Below are positions 22,145 to 33,844 of a stretch of 64,000 nucleotides of DNA, piece after piece (positions within the stretch are counted from its first letter, which is position 1; each line of letters begins with the position of its first letter). Both the position numbers and the translations under genes were made by a program. This DNA comes from Anastrepha obliqua (taxonomy: Eukaryota; Arthropoda; Insecta; Diptera; Tephritidae), in contig NC_072893.1 in assembly GCF_027943255.1 (NCBI RefSeq), positions 40,508,001 through 40,572,000 on the forward strand. Direction: 5' to 3'. The notes below the pieces were generated by a model that did no database searches, had not been told where the DNA came from, and saw only the letters and a program-made list of their open reading frames with translations.

Positions 22145-22822
22145 GGGGTCCCGGTGGTCAAGAGCTCGAATATTTAGGGTATTTTCAGGAATCTTTTTTT
22201 ACAATAAAAAAATTAAAAACGATATATAAATTTTTTAGACTTTTTATTTAACTTCTTTTACATAAAAAATTAATTTTTTTTTAATTTTAATAATTTAAAA
22301 AATGGCGCTGAAGTTGACTCTCCCGAAAAATTGGACCTGAACGGTGTTGTCCATTTTGGGTCGTCTATTTATCCGACACACAAAAACCAAAAACATTATT
22401 AATCAGTATGTCTGTAGCTATGTCCCGTTACTAGAAAAAAATTGACAAAATTGCGCGGTTTTGAATTTGACACTCTAAAAATTGTTTTTTTCAGTTCTTT
22501 AATGACACAAAAAACGAAAAAATTGAAATAAGAATAAGTTTCTAGTACGGGCGATAGCCATTGATGTTGTACACAACATATGAAAATTTCAGACGATTCG
22601 GTTAAAGCGTTTTTTTTGACAACACCAGGCCGAAAAAAGTCGTTTCGAGATAAATGAGTTTAAGGTTTGAAGTACGGGAGTGCGCGGACCGCTCTCTACC
22701 TAATGGGCTGTAGAAGCTATAATATATTTTGGCATGAAAATTTCACAATATATTCCTAAGATACTATATTTTCGAAATATTGAAAAAACAAAAAAATCGA
22801 TTTTTTGAAATTTCTAGGCCCC
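22145..22822 (+). mobile_element. TTAA-type repeat, copy C
   Basis: It starts GGGGTCCCGGTGGTC after TCAA and ends CTAGGCCCC before TTAA, a 678-bp unit with very short inverted ends (GGGG/CCCC). The interior matches copy A, the best second copy, and partly 17950-18172. It contains no coding frame. The left flank probably was TTAA with one change. Confidence 0.7.
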
Positions 22823-22839
22823 TTAAAACATCTCCTCAC

Positions 22840-22906
22840 TTCTGACTACTGTGGTGCCTTTAAGGCTGAGCTAATGGCTTTCTACGAAATCGCCATTGTG
22901 CTAAGA
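22840..22906 (+). pseudogene. Possible LINE RNase H fragment split by an insertion
   Basis: The frame AFKAELMAFYEIAIVLR runs to the insertion point and, after removal of 22907-24104, continues open as SNLLRFNIAAKKVIVDQSTYKSL. The FKAEL step recalls the Glu block of retrotransposon RNase H domains. The match is short, so only the continuity across the insertion is firm. Confidence 0.4.
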
Positions 22907-24096
22907 CAAGAATGATAGAAAGAAGATTGCGCCCATCAGAGCGTACGTGACGTCACGTTTGCAGAGTTGTGCAGTATTGCCAACCATTTGCTCTTCGCAA
23001 TAAATTTAGTGCTTTTTTATACCGAAAATGCGACAATTTTTAAGTTTGGTGTTTGTTTCTTTTTGTTTTTAATTTAAGGCTACCGAGACTTTAGGTTGAA
23101 AAAAAACTGTATTGTTATACAAAAGAAGTTTTAAAAAGGCCACTCTGAGAAGATTTTAGTGCTAATGAAAATTTTTTTTACTCTTATAAAATTTGATATT
23201 TGAAAGTACAAATTTAATGTTTGGCTCCATTTAAGGCTATGCAAAAATATTAAATGCCCCTCTCTCAACTCTTCTTAAGATTGAAAACCTTTTTACACAT
23301 TTTAAAAAGCCTTTGAATTTATTGAATGCGAATTGAAACCATAGAGGTGTAATCGCTTCTTCCTGTCATCAATCCTTAGTGAGACATAGAGCATCAAGAG
23401 GTGTATTCATAGTAAAAATAAGCAACAAAAAACCAGAAAATACTTAAGAAACCATAATGAAATTTTTATAAAAAGAATACCTTATCTAGTTACATAACCT
23501 CAAATATAGCAAATAACTCGTTCCCTTAACAAAAGAGTCTCGCTTAACAAAAGAAACCAATAAATTAAATTGTACATAAGCATAACACATTTATTGAAAA
23601 AAAACAATTTGTCACGCATACAAAGTTCTTTAAGTTATTCAATAAAAATTTGTTGGGTTATTTTCTTTGAATGGGCATTTTAGTGTGTTTTTATATCCAA
23701 AGCTAGGCAACACTGCAGTAGCGAGAGAGAGATTTGACTGCCGAAAGCAGAAGAACACCAACAACACCTGCAATCGCGGGCAATGCCACCAGATGTTAAA
23801 AAAAAGTAAAGCTAAATAAAACTGAGTGAATTATTTCAATAATTATTAAAAAATGTATATTTTACAAAATTATAAACATGACATTTTAATTAGAACAGCT
23901 AGAAAAATGTCATGAAGAGAGAACTAAAACTCCGAGACAAAAAATAATAAAAATAACAAAAAAAATGCTAAATCAAGTTACGAAAATGGTAATCTGGCCA
24001 TACTGGAGCTAAAATCACGTAACTAGTTGTCAAATTCGCTGAGCGCAAAGTAACGGGACCACGATAGGCGCCATCTCATTATTCTTTGCATCATGG
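22907..24096 (+). mobile_element. Non-autonomous DNA transposon with 8-bp duplication, copy 2
   Basis: 1190 bp, collinear with 9275-10409. It begins CAAGAATGATAGAAAGAAG and ends TTATTCTTTGCATCATGG. TGCTAAGA is present on both sides (22899-22906, 24097-24104), a perfect 8-bp target-site duplication. Inverted similarity near the ends (ATTGCGCCCATC against ATGGCGCCTATC) supports a DNA transposon. No transposase is encoded. Confidence 0.85.
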
Positions 24097-24205
24097 TGCT
24101 AAGATCTAATTTGCTAAGGTTCAATATTGCTGCCAAAAAAGTAATTGTAGATCAGAGCACTTATAAGTCACTGACGACGTGTTCTTTGGAGGTTAAACAA
24201 AGAAT

Positions 24206-24487
24206 TCAGCATTTAAACCAGTGCTGTCCAAAATGAAAAATGTGAGTGTATAAGTGAGAACGAGAGAATGAGAGCAGCCCAGTGGGAAATTTTAACCAAA
24301 ATAAATAAATATTGGATTGGAGTAGAAAATTTTTGTGGGAGGAATCGAAATGCCTTTTGATGTTACATCTATAGCTTCCTTTGAATGACTTGTAACATAA
24401 AAGGCATTGCAAGTCGCCAAAGGCATTTTCTAGCATAAAAAAGTTCTCACAGGGCATTGTATTGCATACACTAAGCGTCGCGGACAA
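24206..24487 (-). other. Short frame with a C2H2/BED-like zinc-finger pattern
   Basis: The frame contains CLLCYKSF, then NIKRHFDSSH, a C-x2-C ... H-x4-H arrangement like the fingers of hAT-derived proteins. Nothing downstream looks like a hAT catalytic domain, so it may be an isolated remnant or chance. Confidence 0.35.
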
Positions 24488-24490
24488 ACT

Positions 24491-25149
24491 CGGTGTTTAT
24501 TCGTTGCTGGTTTGCTAACGACTGAACGATGGAGAGTAAGAATACGTGTGATCAATTGATGTATGGGATGGACAGCACTGATTTAGACACAAATTTGGGA
24601 AGCGCTAAGCTTTTAATTTTTTTTCTGACATATGGTAGGAGTCACTGTGGACTAGTATTAATTATAGACACCTACAAAATGCTGAATTAATCGCATTGGC
24701 TGATCATCAAATCATTGTTATATAAAGAGAAACCGTAAAAACTTCCCACATGGAGCGCGACTTGAATATGTGAAGTTGTAGTGGCGATACTGCACTTCAA
24801 TCTTTCAATCACATCATCATTTACTCTGTTCGTTTCAGGTACATTTTCGGTCACATCTGCCGTGAAACACGGCAAGCTGTACTTAATGTCCCTTTTCACA
24901 AGATTGCCTAATGACACTTTTAACTAAGGGAGTTCTTAGAAGCAGGATCCAAAACCCTACATCAACATAATTTACTACTACTTGATTTTTCGTATAGTCC
25001 AGTATGATGGGATTAGTCTAATTGCGCTCGGATATGAGGTTCTGTCGTACCTCATGGGATAGACCTAATCAGTGTGGTAGATAGATAACGACAAAACTCG
25101 CCATCTCGATTATTGGGCTACTTTTGAGAGCCTGATAAGAGATCGCATA
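24491..25149. other. No gene recognised
   Basis: A minus-strand frame at 24687-24917 has no recognisable domain. Otherwise non-descript AT-rich sequence. Confidence 0.45.
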
Positions 25150-25335
25150 TACGCCACAGTTTCTGAGCATCACACCCAGCTCTGTCAAGCTCTCAGAACC
25201 TTTCGATACCGAGCGAGGCTTCAGACAAGGCGACCACTTTCGTGCGCCCTCTTAAACTTCCTCTTGGAAGGGGTACTGCGGACTTTTTGCAGGAAGAGAA
25301 TTGTAAGATATGAATCCATTCCTCTCCTGCTGATA
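25150..25335 (+). pseudogene. LINE reverse transcriptase fragment
   Basis: LSEPFDTERGFRQGDHF covers the region before and including the RT motif with FRQGD. The following LPLGRGTADFLQEE and VRYESIPLL recur in related LINE proteins after a frame change. The piece is short; the fragment at 48991-49385 shows the same block. Confidence 0.65.
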
Positions 25336-25578
25336 TGCCCCTCGGTGCACCAAAAATTTACATTTTCTTCGTATTCTTGATTACCACCTTAACCAATTTT
25401 GCACATCGCAAAATTACTTCTTCTTTAAGTTACACCGAAATAAATAAGTATATAAGTAAATATACACACAAAAAATACCCTGCAGACATATTTCGAAAAA
25501 ACAGAAACGCTCCGTGCACACGTTAATCAGTGCTTTGTTGCCCACCAACGCCTGTAACTACGTTTTAAAAAAAATTGA

Positions 25579-26646
25579 TTATAAATACATACATACATTC
25601 TGTAAAAAAGGTACCGGGAATTGTTCAATAAAACGCAAAATAATTGTTGAATCATCAAAATTTATTTTGTCGCCTTCAAAATAAGCTCCACTCAAAACAA
25701 TACTCATATGCCAACGACTGGTCCAGCCGTCAAAGCACGTTTTTAACGCGTTTAAAGAGATCTTCTTCAGATACTTAAGCGAATTCTCCTTAATGACGTC
25801 TATCGATGCAAAGCGGCGTCCGCGGAGTGGCAATTTAAGTTTTGGGAAAGGGAAAAGGTCACAGGGGGCTAAATCCGGTGAATACGGTGGTATTCGATGA
25901 TATTTATCGAGTTTTTGGTCAAAAAAGTGTTCTCACTATGAGCCCCGACTCACAAGGCGTTATCATGGAGCAACCACAAATTGGGCCGTTTATACAATAT
26001 CCTTTATTTACCGTAGAACCATCTGGAACAAATTCGGAGTACACAACAATATGATAATCAAAGACTTTCACTTTTGACCGACTTTGACGTGGTTTCTTGG
26101 GTTTCGGCTCATGTGGATAGCGCCAATTCTGCCGCCTGTTTACTGGTTTGAATGTCAAACCCACCCACGACTCGTCACCTGTCATGATGCGCTGGATAAA
26201 CGTTGGGTCCTAATTCACTTGCTCAAGCATGCATTCAGTTACCTTCTTCCGATGAATTTTTTGAAAGAAATTTAACTCTCTTGGAACGAGTCGAGCAGGC
26301 TCGCGTCTCATGCCCAATTGATGGTGTAAAATGTTGCGAATTGATTCGTGAGACGCGCTAAGGTTACCAGCCACCTCCCTCAAACTTAAATGATGGTTTT
26401 CTAGCACCATTTCCTTGACTTTGTCGACGTTTTCATCCGTTGAAGACGTTGATGGGCGACCAGATCGGGACAAATATTCCACGATTTTCGGCCCTCTGCC
26501 AAATCTTTATACCACTCGTAGACCCGTGTTTTTGATAAAGCACATTCGCCATAGACTTCGTGCAACATTTTCACTAATTCGGCACACGAAATTCCGTTCA
26601 AAACACAAAATTTAAGACAAATTCTTTGTTCTATATTTTTATCCAT
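25579..26646 (-). pseudogene. Mariner transposase pseudogene
   Basis: It starts MDKNIEQRICLKFCVLNGIS. Helix-turn-helix blocks follow (AELVKMLHEVYGE, TRVYEWYKDL, then SRSGRPSTSSTDENV and LSLREVAGNLSASHESIRNI). Asp 1 lies in RIMTGDESWVG and the NWRYPHEPKPKKPRQSRSKV block follows. The region around Asp 2 is compressed and frameshifted (HDNA readable in another frame). The C-terminus LRGRRFASIDVIKENSL...CFDGWTSRWHMSI...YFEGDKINFDD is good. It looks like a full-length copy with internal losses and stops. Terminal repeats were not resolved. Confidence 0.85.
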
Positions 26647-26703
26647 AGTGAAAATCGCAGAGCATTCCTCCGGTTGACTGATATAATTAAATGCCAAAAA
26701 CAA

Positions 26704-27359
26704 GCTAATTGACAGATCACGCTCAAACTCTGCGGCACTATAGAGGACAGTTGTACCAACATTCCAGCAGAAAAAAATTAAACTTATGTATGTGTAACGA
26801 ATGTGTTAAACGAACAATATTCGATATTTTTTTGACAGAATGTATATCACTTATACACAAACTTTTTGCTTTTTGTTTAATTTTTTTTTCCTGCCTTTGA
26901 GGTTTTTTGTCATTGTTGTCGCTGCTGATTACATTTGATGCTGATGTTTTTTTTTTTATTTTTCCTACATTATATTGACTTTTTCCTTTTTCTTGTTATA
27001 ATTATTATTATTATTGTGGTTATTGATATGTGTTACGTTGTTGTTATTATTACATTACGGATGCCACATGCGTGCTTGTTATTGAATATAGTCATTTTGT
27101 ATGGTCGGCGAATCGAGTTGGAAACTTTTCAATTGAATTCGAATCAACATAAAAAATTGAGGCACTAAAAATTGACAAGCAAATACACGCAGTGCTCACG
27201 TTTTGAAGATAATTTGAACAAAAAAATCATTGAACAAAGCCGCAATATATTGCATGGTAAATATTTATAACACATTGGCTTCAGATCATCGTTCGAGTAT
27301 ACCCTGGGGAGTACTCGTGCGTGTATTCGAGTAATGAATTCTGCCTATATTTCTGAGTG
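26704..27359. other. No gene recognised
   Basis: Contains T-rich runs and an ATT trinucleotide tract near 26996-27020. The long hydrophobic frame there is a low-complexity artefact. Confidence 0.5.
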
Positions 27360-27361
27360 TA

Positions 27362-28311
27362 GTCGGTTGTTCACAGTATTTTGTACAATGGGAAAAATCA
27401 GGTGTCTTGTAATAATTGAATCTATATTTATGGAAGGCTTAATAACAAAGGAAATTTATGAACGAACGTTGAAAGTGTATAAGGACCTTTCGTAAGTGCA
27501 GTATAAGCAATATTTTGACTGAAATATTAGGTTTCAGAAAGCTGTATGCACAATGGATGCCGCCTGCGCTACCATTGGAACAAAAACGCATTCAAATACG
27601 ACTTTCTCAGCAACATTTGGAACGTTTTCGAAAGGATAAAGCGGATTCTGTGCGTTGATTTATCCCTATGGATGAGACTTGGGTCTGGCACAATGATCCT
27701 AATTCAAAATAAGAGGCTAAAGAGTGGTGTAAGGCTGGTTCTTCAGCTCCGAAACGAGTTCGTGTGCAAAAATCGCCCAAGAGGGTGTTAGCGTCCGTTT
27801 TTTGGTATGCGAAAGGATTTTTATTATTGAATTACCTGCAAACTAGTAAAAAAATAAATTCTGAATATTATTATAACCTTCTAGATCAACTAAAGAAAAA
27901 AATTCGTGAAAAATACCCAATTTGCAAAAGAAAAAAATCGTTTTCATGAGGAGAATGCACCATATCACAAGAGCATTTTGACCAATGCTAAAATCCATGA
28001 ATTGAAGTTCGATTTGTTTGGCACATCCACCGTATCCACCAGATTTGGCCCTTAGCGAATTCCATCTGTTTCCAAATCTAAAAAAATTCCTGCGTGGAGA
28101 GCGTTTGTCATCAAATGATGAGGTCATAACAGCTGTGGGGGGCGTATTTTGCAGTCCTTCCAAATTCTCACTTCAGGGATGAATTTCATGAATTGCAATC
28201 TCGTTGGAACAAGGGTATTGATGTAGAGGGAGATTATACTGAATAATAAAGAGTATTTCAAACCATAAAATTTTGCTTTTCTGATTGAACCGCAAAACTT
28301 ATTGAACAACC
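27362..28311 (+). pseudogene. Mariner element, decayed, cecropia-like
   Basis: Right end CCGCAAAACTTATTGAACAACCTAG; a decayed inverted counterpart CGGTTGTTCACAGTATTTTG lies at the left. Translation in shifting frames gives IIESIFMEGLITKEIYE, then after a gap ISNILTEILGFRKLYAQWMP, QQHLERFRKDKADS, IPMDETWVWHNDPNSK (first catalytic block), RVLASVFWYAKGFLLLNYL, KINSEYYYNLLDQLKKKI, YPPDLALSEFHLFPNL (last Asp replaced by Glu) and FLRGERLSS. The segment between the first helix and NILTE is missing, and the second Asp block is unreadable. Inactive. Confidence 0.8.
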
Positions 28312-28312
28312 T

Positions 28313-29030
28313 AGCAGGTATGCTATTCTATTTATTACCTCTTATATAATCATTCTCTATGAAGGCGGGTAAGCACGAAAGTCCGTTCTACTTCCTAAGC
28401 TTGCGATCTGAATATGCTCTCAGCAGAATCATGCCGGAAACATCCCAAAGGAGTAAACAGAGAAACCGTTATGAACCTACTTATCGAGTAGTGGTAGACT
28501 AACATTTTAAAATCTACTTTCTTAAATTCATTATTTATAGCTTCAATAATTTTCTCCGAGATTCAAGGTATTTCTACGAGCATCAAAAACGCGTTTGCCT
28601 TATGTAATCTATTTCAAAGTTTTTTTCATAATCTTCACACGTCATTCTGCCTTTCTTCAAAGCATCTGCAAAAGTGTTTAAAATAATAAAACAAAAATGT
28701 TTAGTGATTTGTATTGCCTTGAACCTTTCGGAGTTCAATTTGAGCAAAGAATCTTCTCAACAAATTTCGTTCTGTAATTTTGAAGTCAGTCGTTTCTCGA
28801 ATTTGTCTTTTAGATTGTCAATATTATAGTTATATTCATTCTTAGAAACTTCCGAGTAAATATACTTTTATATATATTTTTTTAAGAACGCTTACAGTTT
28901 CTTCTCCTTCTTCTTTGTTTTTATTTAGGAATTTTTTCCTGTTACAAAAATTTTCGCAAATTTGCTTCAAAGAGAATAAAAATGGCAGAATTAAGCTATG
29001 AATAATACAATTTGTGTTCAACACCTGATG
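28313..29030. other. No gene recognised
   Basis: AT-rich spacer, nothing identifiable. Confidence 0.5.
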
Positions 29031-29880
29031 CTTTCCATTTCAATTCAACCGGGCTATTCGGGTCATGTTCTTCGATTTCGATGAAACTTAAATATGTTGC
29101 TCTCTGGTCAAAATAATGAGAACGTATTTTTTTGTTCGCCCGAAAAAAATTGTTTTCAAGAGTTATCGGCAATTTTGTTTCTCGGCTCAAACTCGATTTT
29201 TTTTAATTAGGTATATAAGAAAATTTTTTTTTTAAATGCCCATTACTTAGTCAAAAATTAACCGATTTTAATAATTCTGGCTTCAAAATGATCGTCATTA
29301 CTTACACGAGCGACTTCATGTAGAAACAGTTGCAAAAAAGTAGTTGAAATTTTGTTAATTATTTAGCACCAAAAAAAAATTGAAATTTTTTCGAAATTCA
29401 ATATTTCAAAAAGTGTATTTTTTTTTATAACTTTTTCCAAATCAAGAGAACACCTCAAACTTCAATTAAGCTAAATGCCCAGTAGCTAAAATTAGTTGTT
29501 ATTGAGTAATGAATTTTTGAGTAAAAAACCTGTTTCGCACTTTTTGTTTTTTGCAAAATAAAAAATTTCAACTACTTTTTTGCAACTGTTTCTACGTGAA
29601 ATCGCTCGTGTAAGTAATGAGGATCATTTTGAACCCAAAATTATTAAAATCGGTTCATTTTTGACTAAGTTATGAGCATTTAAAAAAAAAATTCTTATAT
29701 TATTAAAAAAAAATCGATTTTGAGCCGAAAAACAAAATTGCCGATAAAGCTTGAAAAAAATTTTTTTCGGGCGAACAAAAAAATACGTGTCTCATTATTT
29801 TGACCAGAGAGCAACATATTTGAGTTACATCGAAATCGAAGAACATGTCCCGAATAGCCCTTTTGAATTGAAATGGAAAG
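29031..29880. repeat. Fold-back unit with ~320-bp inverted arms
   Basis: The left arm (29031-29355) includes ATGTTCTTCGATTTCGATG, TTGCTCTCTGGTCAAAATAA, TTGTTCGCCCGAAAAAAATT and ACTTACACGAGCG. The same words return inverted and in reverse order in 29562-29880. The spacer between is about 200 bp. Non-coding; likely a fold-back or MITE-type element. Confidence 0.85.
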
Positions 29881-29885
29881 AATCT

Positions 29886-30240
29886 ACATAAGAAAATTTT
29901 TTTTAATTACTCATAACTTAGTCAAAAATAAGACGATTTGAATGATTCTGGGTTCAAAATAATCGTAATTACTTACACGAGCGACTTCATGCTCAGGTTT
30001 TCTACTCAAAAATTCATTACTCAATAACAACTCATTTTAGCTACTGGGCATTCAGCTTAATTGAAGTTTGAAGTGTCCTCTTGTTTTGGAAAAAGTTATA
30101 AAAAAAAAATACATATTTTGAAATATTGAATTTCGAAAAAATTTCAATATTTTGTTTTTTTTGCTAAATAAAAAATTTTCAACTACTTTTTTGCAATTGT
30201 TTCTACATGAAGTCGCTCGTGTAAATAATTACGATCATTT
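29886..30240. repeat. Second, shorter fold-back unit in inverted orientation
   Basis: The ends carry ACTTACACGAGCGACTTCAT and its inverse, and the centre (CATTACTCAATAACAACTCA, TTGAAGTTTGAAGTGTCCTC) is the reverse complement of the spacer of 29031-29880. It is therefore an inverted, partly deleted copy lying directly beside the first. Confidence 0.8.
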
Positions 30241-31639
30241 TTTCCTTTTCCTTTCTACAAGAAATCAACTCAATGAGATATTATTTTATTCTTTGAAAAT
30301 CTCTCTTTTTCTTCTAGAATAAGTAATGACGAACTACACAATCAACTAGCCCCGTTTATTGCTCCGAAATCATGCCTTCAGTAGTACTTCTTTTTTAGTC
30401 GCTTTTAGAGGTCTCATTTCTCCTTCTACTGGGTTCTAGTACAATACTCTAAAAGTGCATATACTTACAGTTATATGTTCACATACCTATACCTATACAT
30501 ACGAGTACTCTCCTTTTGTTGTGAATTTATACAACAAGGTTCTTCTCTTCACTAAGGGCACTTTTTTATTGTAGCTGCTTCACTTTATTTTAAGGCAGCA
30601 AATACCAATACACAGCCGAAAACTTAAAGTATCCAACAAGTGAGGCGACTATACTCATCAACACTTCTTTGTCAAATTGTCCACTTTTTTCTTCGCTTAT
30701 TCACTTGTACGCCTGAGCACCAGCATCGTAGTCTCAAGAAAAAGGCAAACCGAAGAAACTGCATTTATACACACCTTACAAAAGGTGTTAAAAAGCAATA
30801 AGGTAAATAACAAGCAAAAAAACAACAATTTGTGGTTTCTGCATTAAAAGTTGTCTAAAGTGCAAGGCAATCTGTGTCATAAAGTTTCTTTATATATGCT
30901 TATAATTACAAAGAATACTTTTTTACATGAATATTTATGGTTATATGTATTTCATTAATTTTCAGTTCTTCTAGTATCCAGGTCACATCGGCAAAGCCTG
31001 CTAACTTTAGTGCAACATCATCTCCAGCTTCAATTGCTGCTGTCAAGGCTCTCTTGCTTGTTTGTAGGAAGCACATGAAGTAATTTACATGTACAGGGTA
31101 CTACACGGCCAGTTGTCTTCGTCGAGATTGCTTCAGCGCTTCATTACTTGACTTCCATAATTCGCAAAAATACTTATCTCTCAAGCAACAATAACCAAGT
31201 AGGGGAAGACGAGATTGACCTACCTTTCCCAATAGTTACACTTATTCAAATTTCAACCTGGTCGAATCTTGGTCGTTGTAACTTTTTCACTTTAAATCGT
31301 TCACTTTAACTCTCATTATGGGAAATTTATCTAAAAGAATTTTAGGGAGGGCTTTATACGCCCACTAGCTGCTTCAAGCTTTGTTTTCGTTTTCATTGGG
31401 GTGATTTTTACGTGGCGGATCACAAACCCAGCGCACAACCAGATATTGTAGATTGCTTCACCTTCTCACATTAACTCACTATCAAACAGATGTTCAAAAG
31501 CTACCCAGAGGATACGTGGGCAGCCGGAAGTTGTGAGCTGCTTGTACCATATGCAGCCACTCTCAAGTGAATGGCTATCAGGAACTTTAACCACTTGCGT
31601 GGACTTCTGCAGATGAAACCATCCTCCGATTACATGCGC
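30241..31639. other. No gene recognised
   Basis: Includes ACATACCTATACCTATACAT simple sequence. A minus-strand frame at 31466-31747 lies mostly over the following LINE tail and is not taken as a gene. Confidence 0.45.
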
Positions 31640-31810
31640 TACCAGCCTGTAATAGCGGAGAAAGAGGAAGACATCCTCTGGGTTGAAAAGATCAGGTGGA
31701 GCAGGATTTGGATGTACTTGGTGTGTCCAACTAGCGCCGGCTAGCACGAGAAAGAAACGACTGGCGCGCTGTGTAAAACTCAGCCAAAATCGCGTAAACG
31801 GTTATCGCAC
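31640..31810 (+). pseudogene. LINE ORF2 extreme C-terminus
   Basis: One frame reads DQVEQDLDVLGVSN, stop, RRLARERNDWRAV, stop, NSAKIA. This is the conserved C-terminal tail of a LINE group common in insects (DQVE.DL..LGV.NWR..A..R..WR.L...AK). The stop after SN stands where W is expected (TAG for TGG). The upstream ORF is not recognisable. Confidence 0.6.
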
Positions 31811-32099
31811 TAATCCGGAAGAAGAAAAAGCTGCTTCGATCATCTCAGAAGGTCTTATAGTTCGCTCAATCACTATTGTTTCTAGACTACCACAAACGAC
31901 AGACGTTCGGTTCCTAGTTGTTTAGCCTGTAAAGTGGAGTTTGATAGCTGCCATTTAAAAATCTCCATGTTTCCAACTTAGCAACTTGTCACAGAAAACA
32001 ATGGAATCAGCCTCTTGCGGAAAAGATAAGCGTAAGCAATTTAATCTAATATAGGGCAGGTTCTATAAAATAGAGCAACCTAATTTCATGAAAAGTGGC

Positions 32100-32370
32100 T
32101 GCCGGGCTAGTATGTAACAATCATTCGCAAGTGCACGGGTTCGAAATCCCGGACAGGAAACACGAAATGATAAAAAAAGGATTTTCTAAATAACAATCGC
32201 TTGTCGCAGCAACGGCAAGTCTCCAAGTGAATTTCTCCCTGGAAAACTCCCTCATAAATATTTGACGTTCGAAGCCGACTTAAAATTGTAGGTCCTTTAA
32301 TTCGTGGAACTACGTCAAGACACACAACACAAATAGGACGAGGAACTCGACCAAAGAACCAAATACCCTT
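32100..32370 (+). repeat. SINE copy, diverged
   Basis: Box B-like GGGTTCGAAATCCC (32139-32152) is followed by the family body: CAGCAACGGCAAGTCTCCAA, GTTCGAAGCCGACTT and ACACAAATAGGACGAGGAAC. The box A region is altered. Confidence 0.8.
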
Positions 32371-33475
32371 ATTGATTCATAAAAAACATACCTAGATATC
32401 TCCAAAATACTATATATAAAAAGTTTTCGCAAAAATATCAAATGGGTCTTTATTATGAGGGGACCCTGTACTTATGTAACTTTACATTTTTGTGTTTAAG
32501 TTGCACAGGTGAGACTCGGCTTGCCCACTATGTAGCGTGCCAACTTATGGAAATAAATAATTGTGTAAGTATGGCTCGTATATTTATGTATATATATTCG
32601 TGCTTGACAAACAAGTGGAATATTTTGTAGTGTACGATTATTACTGTAAACTGTGCCCGAAAACGGGTCACAGCATCACGTTTGAGTGTGAATGCGTGCG
32701 ACCTAAGAGAAATTAAAAGGCATCATATATTCATACATACCGACATACTTATACACCATATGCGAGTGCGGATGTTTAAATACTTGCGAATGTATTTTCA
32801 TACATAAATTAAAGGAATTTCAAAAATATTGAATTGCAAAGAAGGAAACGGGTATGTAAGGAGGTATGTATTGTACCGTTATGATTGCTGAACTGAGTTA
32901 AAATGATTGAGTTAAGTGACTAAAAAAACAATATCTTCTCGTTATCAGCAGAATTATATTGCAAAACTCGCTTCAACTGGTAAAATTATGCAATTATGGC
33001 TAAGGTGGAATGGAACGAATTGTAATTGTAGATGGCCCGAAATTGTTCCAAGCACTCAGGTGGCGTTGCCCATCACACTTAAGGCTAAGTGTTAAAATTT
33101 AAAAGAACACGGAGAGACTGGTGGATGGGGATTCATTACTTCTCAACAAGCTTGCCAGATTTTTTTTTATTATTTAACTCATCCTTTCACAGTACATCCG
33201 ACCCAAAAATGTACTATCTAAGTCTGACGAAAATCGGGCAGCAGTAAAGAAAATAGTCCATGATATCTTCACCCTCCAAGTGCACAGCATCAAGATGCAT
33301 ACAGTGGATCGTCTGATCGTCTCCACGGACTGTGTTCCGTAATTAGTCCCATCCGGGCTCATAGCTCACTCCTCCTATGTTTGAGAAGGAAATTTGGTAC
33401 CATCCTGTGATGCTTTTTCAGAAAACAGGTTTTAATACTGCACCAAAGGTTTTTATGATATTTATTACAGGGTCT
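32371..33475. other. No gene recognised
   Basis: AT-rich with short ATACATAC tracts; nothing coding is supportable. Confidence 0.5.
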
Positions 33476-33844
33476 GTCTCGCGCTCTGAATGCCTCTCAA
33501 ATTCACCAGACGGGAATCCGATGGATTATTCACTTTAGATCATTCTGGAGAGGAAGGTGCGAACTAAAAGATTCACCAGCCTTGTGGCGCTGAAAAAAAG
33601 CCATTGTCCGCGAGTGGGCCAAAATACCTGCAAGTCATATTCGGGCAGCTTGCGATTCGTTTCTGGACCGTCTCAAGGCCATAGTCAAGGCAAAAGGTGG
33701 TAATATCGAGCAAAAGTAAATTGGTTCTTAATTTTGTACTATTTTCGCACAATTTTTACTTTGAATTGAATTGAATACAAGTAATTTTCCAAACTAAATT
33801 TATGGCAGCCGATAGCCCTGGTAGCTAGTGCTGTAAATATAATA

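Noticed and set aside
26935..27168. 77-residue very hydrophobic frame resembling a membrane protein
   Set aside because: It is produced by T-rich and ATT trinucleotide tracts; no conserved pattern or flanking gene signals.
29031..30240. CRISPR-like or satellite array
   Set aside because: Repeats are inverted and long (100-320 bp), not short direct repeats with unique spacers.
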